Shown here piece after piece: positions 59,623 to 64,000 of a stretch of DNA of 64,000 bases (positions within the stretch are counted from its first letter, which is position 1; each line of letters opens with the position of its first letter). The stretch covers positions 62,001-126,000 of the forward strand of contig CAZPVD010000005.1 in NCBI GenBank assembly GCA_964589935.1. The letters are read 5' to 3'. The notes under the pieces are model-generated. The model saw only the letters and a list, made by a program, of their open reading frames with translations, was not told the DNA's origin and ran no database searches. Position numbers and translations under genes: made by a program. This DNA is from VHCN01 sp964589935. Its GTDB lineage: Bacteria; Verrucomicrobiota; Verrucomicrobiia; Limisphaerales; VHCN01.

Positions 59623-60366
59623 ATGACTGAGGAACCCTATCGCTGGCTTGAAGCCGTCCAGAACCGGCGCGAATACGTGCGCGATCAACTCAAGGACGGC
59701 TCGCCCGTGTTTGCCGCCAGCCTGCCCGACGGCATCCTGCTGCTCGGCGTCGGCGGTGGAAGCTCGAAAGTTTTCGAGCTGTTCGACCGTCACGCGCTCG
59801 CGGGACTTGGTCATCCGGCCGACATCGAGAAAATCCGCCAGGCTGCGATTGACGCCGCGCATCTCGAAGCCTTCACGCGCGCGCCGGAGGACGTGAGCCT
59901 GCGCCGGCTTGTGAGCTTCGGCCTCAGCCCGCAACTCAAGGTGAACTTCGAGCAGATTTACAGCGCGCCGTTTCTCGTAGAATTAATTCTCGCGGAAGTC
60001 GGCGGCGAACCGGCGCACGATCTTTTTTTCCGGCTGCACTTTGACGGCGCGTTTCAATTTCAGAGCGGCGGCGTGCTTGTCGCAGCGAGCGTGCCTGACG
60101 CCGAGGCCGCCGCGCAGTCATGGCTCAAGCAGTCGCTTGATGGCAAAACCTCGCGCAGCGAAGCCGCAGACCTGTTGCTTCAGGCATGGTGGCTGCTCAC
60201 CGAGAACAAATCCTTCACCGACGCTGTGCCTGCCTGGGCCGAGCGGCGCGATGGCTGGAAAAAGGCGGTTGCCGAGAAGACGGTGGAACTCGGCTGGTTG
60301 GCGCGAAGCGGCGCGCGCGCGGGCCGCTATTCACCGCTCACGCAGCATGAAGTTGGGCTGGGTTGA
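59623..60366 (+). CDS. prcA: 20S proteasome alpha subunit
   Basis: 247 residues from ATG (TTG five codons earlier is unlikely). Alpha-type N-terminus TEEPYRWLEAVQNRREYVRD with the H0 helix and no propeptide or catalytic Thr; then ASLPDGILLLGVGGGSSKVF, FDRHALAGLGHPADIEKIRQ and SPQLKVNFEQIYSAPFLVEL, the usual alpha-subunit strands and helices. It forms the outer gate rings of the 20S core. The end is GRYSPLTQHEVGLG. It is 76 bases from prcB across the palindrome. Confidence 0.88.
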   Translation: MTEEPYRWLEAVQNRREYVRDQLKDGSPVFAASLPDGILLLGVGGGSSKVFELFDRHALAGLGHPADIEKIRQAAIDAAHLEAFTRAPEDVSLRRLVSFGLSPQLKVNFEQIYSAPFLVELILAEVGGEPAHDLFFRLHFDGAFQFQSGGVLVAASVPDAEAAAQSWLKQSLDGKTSRSEAADLLLQAWWLLTENKSFTDAVPAWAERRDGWKKAVAEKTVELGWLARSGARAGRYSPLTQHEVGLG

Positions 60367-60446
60367 TCCGTGGTTTGCCCTTGTTTCGGTGCGGTGAAAA
60401 TGCTCTTGCGCCGGGCGGTGAAGGCGTGCATTTTCTCCCGGCTCTC

Positions 60447-60531
60447 GCGCACGTGGCGAAATTGGCAGACGCGCTACTTTGAGGTGGTAGTGCCGTAAGG
60501 CATGCAGGTTCAAGTCCTGCCGTGCGCACCA
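60447..60531 (+). tRNA. tRNA-Leu (anticodon GAG)
   Basis: 85 nt with encoded CCA. Acceptor GCGCACG pairs with CGTGCGC; anticodon stem CTACT/GGTAG encloses TTGAGGT (anticodon GAG); the long variable arm is TGCCGTAAGGCA; T arm GCAGG-TTCAAGT-CCTGC. Its 3' end overlaps the terminal codons of the opposing gene. Confidence 0.95.
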
Positions 60532-61172
60532 AAATTCATCCCCGTCTTTGGCAGCGCGGCGTCCACGGTGGCAGGAAGACCCGCGCAAACTTCACCCAAA
60601 AAATTCTCCAGTTCACCGTTGCGCAAACCCACGCGCGGCGCGGCGGCTCGAATGAAGCCGCCAAATGTCTGCTGCGCGTAATGAAGCAGCCCCTGCCGCA
60701 ATGGAAGCGAGTAGAGATGGAGCGTCAGCCCAAAGACAACCGTGTGCCACGCGTGCGCGTCACCCGCCTCGACGGCGGCGCGGTAGCGTTGCACGAGGCG
60801 CGCGTCGCGGAGCAGACGCAGGCGGTTGAGCTGGCGGCGGCCCACGCCGCGGCTGGCGAGCTTGAATTCCTCCGGCAGCACGGCGGCGGCAAGCTCGCGG
60901 TCGAGCGCGAGCAGTTCACGCAGTTCATTGCGGCCTGCGTGGCTGTGCGCGCGGAGGATGGCGGGAAATTCCTGCGCGGTAAGCACACGTGATTGATATT
61001 CCGAGAGAAAAATCCGCAGCGCGGGAACGCTGTCAACGGGCCGGCTCAACAAACTCGTCGCGACGTCAGCGGGGATGAGGTCGTCCGTGTCGCCGAGCTG
61101 CTCGACGAGCGCGCGAATGTCGCCGGTCAGCGCCGTCGGGCTCAAAAAACTTGGTTGTGACTGTTCGCGCAT
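60510..61172 (-). CDS. Helical protein, possibly UreF-like
   Basis: 220 residues from MREQSQPSFLSPTALTGDIR. All-helical. GDAHAWHTVVFGLTLHLYSL and RQGLLHYAQQTFGGFIRAAA recall the conserved second half of UreF urease accessory proteins, but no urease gene is nearby and the match is partial. The final codons and stop (GAHGRT) lie inside the tRNA-Leu gene on the other strand, so the C-terminus is dictated by tRNA sequence. A start 37 codons further upstream is Arg-rich and unlikely. Confidence 0.55.
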   Translation of the reverse strand: MREQSQPSFLSPTALTGDIRALVEQLGDTDDLIPADVATSLLSRPVDSVPALRIFLSEYQSRVLTAQEFPAILRAHSHAGRNELRELLALDRELAAAVLPEEFKLASRGVGRRQLNRLRLLRDARLVQRYRAAVEAGDAHAWHTVVFGLTLHLYSLPLRQGLLHYAQQTFGGFIRAAAPRVGLRNGELENFLGEVCAGLPATVDAALPKTGMNFGAHGRT

Positions 61173-61279
61173 CGTCCGCAGTTTGCTGTTTCTGTTCCGT
61201 GTAGCACCCGTGCCGCCGCGCGCCAAAGGAAAAACTTTGCAACGGAGAAATTTTTCCTTTGACGAAACGCGCCGCATGC

Positions 61280-64000
61280 TCACAGCGCGAGCAGCAGTTT
61301 CTTGATTTCGTTCAGCCGTGCCTTGGGATCCTTCTTCGTCAGGCGTGGGAACTTGCCACCAAGCTGGATGAAATCTCCGTGGCGCGTGAGCTTGAGCTTG
61401 TCGTCCTCCGTCTCGATGACGGTGACGCCGCGCTCGCTCGCGAGAACCTTCAACTCCGTCGCGAGGAGCAGCAACTCGACCGCGGCGGGCAGCGGGCCGA
61501 AGCGGTCGCGCAACTCGCGCTTCAACGATTCCAACGCGGCCTTGTCCTCCGCCTGCGCGAGCTTGCGGTAAATCTCGATGCGATGGTGCGGCTCTGGAAT
61601 GTAGCCATTCAGGCCAGAGGCGATAGGCGAGGGGCTATAGGTTTGTGATTCCGGCTCATTGCCTCTCGCCTCCCGCCTCTCGCCTTCATCAAGGAAATCC
61701 AGATTCATTTCAACCTTCACTCTCGGCTTCACCTTCTCGCCTTTTTGCGCGGCGATGCTTCGCTTGAGGAGCTGGCAGTAAAGCTCGAAGCCCACCGCCG
61801 TGATGTGGCCGCTCTGTTCGGAGCCGAGCAGGTTGCCTGCGCCGCGGATTTCGAGGTCGCGCATCGCGATCTTGAAGCCGCTGCCGAGCGACGAGTATTG
61901 CTTGATCGCGCTCATGCGCTTGCGCACGTCCGCGAGCAGGCGCGCGTGGCGCGGCAGGAGGAAGTAGGCGAAGGCCTGGTGCTTGTAACGGCCCACGCGC
62001 CCGCGAAGCTGATACAACTCGCTCAACCCAAAACGATCCGCGCGGTCAATGATGATCGTGTTCGCGTTCGGAATATCCAGCCCGCTTTCGATGATCGTCG
62101 TCGAGAGCAGCACGTCGGCCTTGCCGTTCACGAAGGCCGTCATCACTTCCTCCAAGTCGTCCGCGTGCATCTGGCCGTGGCCGACGACGATGCGCGCATC
62201 GGGCACGAGCTGCATGAGGCGGAACTTCATCGCGTCAATCGTTGTCACGCGATTGTGCAGGAAAAACACCTGTCCGCCGCGGTTGAGTTCGCGCCGGATG
62301 GCGTCGCGGATGATGCGTTCGTCGTATTCGCACACGGTCGTCTCGATGGGCAGGCGGTCCTGCGGCGGCGTCTGAATCGTGCTCATGTCCCGCGCACCGG
62401 TCAGCGCGAGATAGAGCGTCCGCGGAATCGGTGTCGCGCTGAGCGTGAGCACGTCCACCATTCGGCGGAGCAGCTTGAACTTCTCCTTGTGCAGCACGCC
62501 GAAGCGCTGCTCCTCATCGATCACGACGAGGCCGAGGTCCTTGAACTCGATGTCGCTCTGCACGAGACGGTGCGTGCCGATGACAATGTCCACGCTGCCG
62601 TTCGCCAAATCCTTCACGACGCGCGCCTGCTCGCGACGCGTGCGGAAGCGCGACAGCAGTTCGATGCGAACCGGATAATCCGCCATGCGTTCCCGGAAGG
62701 TGTTGAAATGCTGCTGCGCGAGCACCGTCGTGGGCACGAGCACGGCGACCTGTTTCCCTCCCATCACGGCCTTGAACGCGGCACGGATGGCGACTTCGGT
62801 CTTGCCGTAGCCGACATCGCCGCAGATGAGGCGGTCCATCGGCTTGGGGCGTTCCATGTCGGTTTTGGTTTCAACAATCGCGCGCGACTGATCGGGAGTT
62901 TCTTCATACACAAACGAACTCTCGAACTCGCGCTGCCACGTCGTGTCATCCAGAAACGCATGGCCCGCCTGCGTTTCGCGCGCGGCCTGGATGGCGAGCA
63001 ACTCCGCCGCAAGATCGCGCACGGCGTGTTCGGCCTGCTCCTTCGCCTTCGCCCAGCGATGCCCGCCGAGTTGATTGAGCGGCGGACGCACCTTGCCCGC
63101 GCCGACGTATTTGCTGACGAGGTGCGCCTCGGTGACGGGCACGTAGAGTTTGGGCGGCGGCTGGCCGGGATCAGTCTCAGCGTATTCGATGACGAGGCAT
63201 TCGGAGCCGGAGTCTTGAGTCTTGAGTCTTGGGTCTTGAGTTCGCGTGGTTGTCGGCAGCGTTTGCAAACCGGCGAAGCGCCCGATGCCGTGCTGCAAAT
63301 GAACGACAAGGTCGCCGGGCGAAAGCTCCGTGAAGTCAATGTCCAGCGCGGAGCGCATCGCGGCGGCGTGCGGCGACTTGAGCCGGCGCGGACGCTGCAC
63401 CTTGTAGCGGCCGAAGATTTCCGCGTCCGTGACGGTGACGATTTTCGCTTCATCGAAGAGAAAACCACGAGCAAGAGTTCCCAGATGAGTCGAGGGCTTC
63501 TCTTCAGCATGGCCGAGTTCGCCCCAGATTTCCTCGAAACGCTGCCGCTCGCCGTCGTTGTTGCAAAAGACGTGAACGGCGTAGTCCTGCCGTAGCCAGC
63601 GATGGAGTTGTGTGAAGAACTCGCGCCGCTGCGCTTCGGCGATTTGCGGTTCGGGCGCGTGCTCGCCGAGCGGACGAAAGGCATCGAGCGAGTTGAATTG
63701 CAGATTGCCGAATGCGGAGTGCGGATTGCGGATTTCGTCCGTGAGCGCGAGCGGTGTCATCCCACGCGCGGCGAGATCGCGTTGGAATTCCTCCCAGCCG
63801 ATGAAGAAGGGATCATCCTCCGGCACTTGCGCGGCGTAGGCGTCCGCGTGTTCAGCGAGCGACTCGGGCTCGCACAGGATGAAGAGGGTTTGATTCGGCA
63901 GGTAATCGAGCAGTGTGGCAAGCGGTGCAGGAGTCAGGATTCGGGATTCAGGATTCGGCACCGTCAACGGCTTCGCCTTCTGACTCCTGACTCCTGGCTC
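61280..64000 (-). CDS. mfd: Transcription-repair coupling factor Mfd (N-terminus outside window)
   Basis: About 906 residues, still open at the window edge. RNA-polymerase-interacting domain: LSPGDLVVHLQHGIGRFAGL. Superfamily 2 translocase: Walker A RLICGDVGYGKTEVAIRAAF, Walker B VIDEEQRFGV, then SATPIPRTLYLALTGARDMS, STTIIESGLDIPNANTIIID and the QLRGRVGRYKHQAF box. The C-terminal TRCF domain begins about PEPHHRIEIYRKLAQAEDKA. Mfd displaces RNA polymerase stalled at DNA damage and recruits UvrA. Several short-repeat segments interrupt the frame without breaking it (TTRTQDPRLKTQDS, NEPESQTYSPSP, IRNPHSAFGN, VPNPESRILTP). Confidence 0.95.
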   Translation of the reverse strand, partial: EPGVRSQKAKPLTVPNPESRILTPAPLATLLDYLPNQTLFILCEPESLAEHADAYAAQVPEDDPFFIGWEEFQRDLAARGMTPLALTDEIRNPHSAFGNLQFNSLDAFRPLGEHAPEPQIAEAQRREFFTQLHRWLRQDYAVHVFCNNDGERQRFEEIWGELGHAEEKPSTHLGTLARGFLFDEAKIVTVTDAEIFGRYKVQRPRRLKSPHAAAMRSALDIDFTELSPGDLVVHLQHGIGRFAGLQTLPTTTRTQDPRLKTQDSGSECLVIEYAETDPGQPPPKLYVPVTEAHLVSKYVGAGKVRPPLNQLGGHRWAKAKEQAEHAVRDLAAELLAIQAARETQAGHAFLDDTTWQREFESSFVYEETPDQSRAIVETKTDMERPKPMDRLICGDVGYGKTEVAIRAAFKAVMGGKQVAVLVPTTVLAQQHFNTFRERMADYPVRIELLSRFRTRREQARVVKDLANGSVDIVIGTHRLVQSDIEFKDLGLVVIDEEQRFGVLHKEKFKLLRRMVDVLTLSATPIPRTLYLALTGARDMSTIQTPPQDRLPIETTVCEYDERIIRDAIRRELNRGGQVFFLHNRVTTIDAMKFRLMQLVPDARIVVGHGQMHADDLEEVMTAFVNGKADVLLSTTIIESGLDIPNANTIIIDRADRFGLSELYQLRGRVGRYKHQAFAYFLLPRHARLLADVRKRMSAIKQYSSLGSGFKIAMRDLEIRGAGNLLGSEQSGHITAVGFELYCQLLKRSIAAQKGEKVKPRVKVEMNLDFLDEGERREARGNEPESQTYSPSPIASGLNGYIPEPHHRIEIYRKLAQAEDKAALESLKRELRDRFGPLPAAVELLLLATELKVLASERGVTVIETEDDKLKLTRHGDFIQLGGKFPRLTKKDPKARLNEIKKLLLAL

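Overview
The window looks like a chromosome segment of a high-GC, Gram-negative member of the Verrucomicrobia (Pedosphaera/Limisphaerales-like). The support is a 51-residue 'small basic protein' of the Chlamydia/Verrucomicrobia type at 28904-29059, several Tat-exported Gfo/Idh/MocA oxidoreductases, an H-X9-DG type pseudopilin, a formylglycine-type sulfatase, planctomycete/verrucomicrobia-style cytochrome c fusions, and a bacterial proteasome locus that uses UBact instead of actinobacterial Pup. The organism call is inference from gene content; no rRNA gene is present.

Layout. 1-4.3 kb: end of an unknown gene, then a three-gene cbb3-oxidase-like operon (CcoN-like, CcoO, monohaem cytochrome c) and a MsrP-type molybdoenzyme. 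The CcoN-like protein appears to lack every haem and copper ligand. 4.3-7.7 kb: AT-richer exported proteins of unknown function, one with an in-frame amber codon, then a tandem-repeat region. 7.7-28.8 kb: mixed metabolism on both strands (oxidoreductases, a toxin-antitoxin pair, a DhnA-type aldolase, a uronate-isomerase-like protein, a TPR plus outer-membrane barrel protein, glutathione peroxidase, Hsp20, WD40 protein, FolD, RluB-like pseudouridine synthase). 28.9-31.0 kb: small basic protein, diverging from the translation operon rpsP-khpA-trmD-rplS, which ends in a terminator.

31.06-45.34 kb is an integrated element. It is bounded by a 27-bp perfect direct repeat of the 3' end of tRNA-Val(GAC), with a tyrosine recombinase beside the intact tRNA. 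It carries an AlpA-like regulator, a GIY-YIG protein and a D5/P4-type helicase-primase. Its cargo is an MmeI-like restriction-modification enzyme, a STAS/ATPase plus DUF4325-like pair, a membrane NERD nuclease, a ParE-type toxin-antitoxin pair, relics of a second methyltransferase and a three-times repeated gene tail. No virion genes are visible, so it resembles a satellite or small integrative element with defence cargo.

45.6-56.2 kb returns to chromosomal genes: DksA-like protein, ilvN-ilvC, a second oxidoreductase/epimerase pair, FMN reductase, a large sugar-dehydrogenase/dihaem protein, a transglutaminase-like membrane protein and a sulfatase. 56.3-60.4 kb holds the most interesting system: dop, ubact (57 aa, ending Arg-Thr-Gly-Glu), an unrecognised 67-residue gene coupled by ATGA overlaps on both sides, prcB with a complete Thr/Asp/Lys catalytic set, and prcA. 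Neither the Mpa-type ATPase nor the PafA ligase is in the window. The window closes with tRNA-Leu(GAG), a possible UreF-like protein and the 3' part of mfd, whose reading frame contains several short-repeat insertions.
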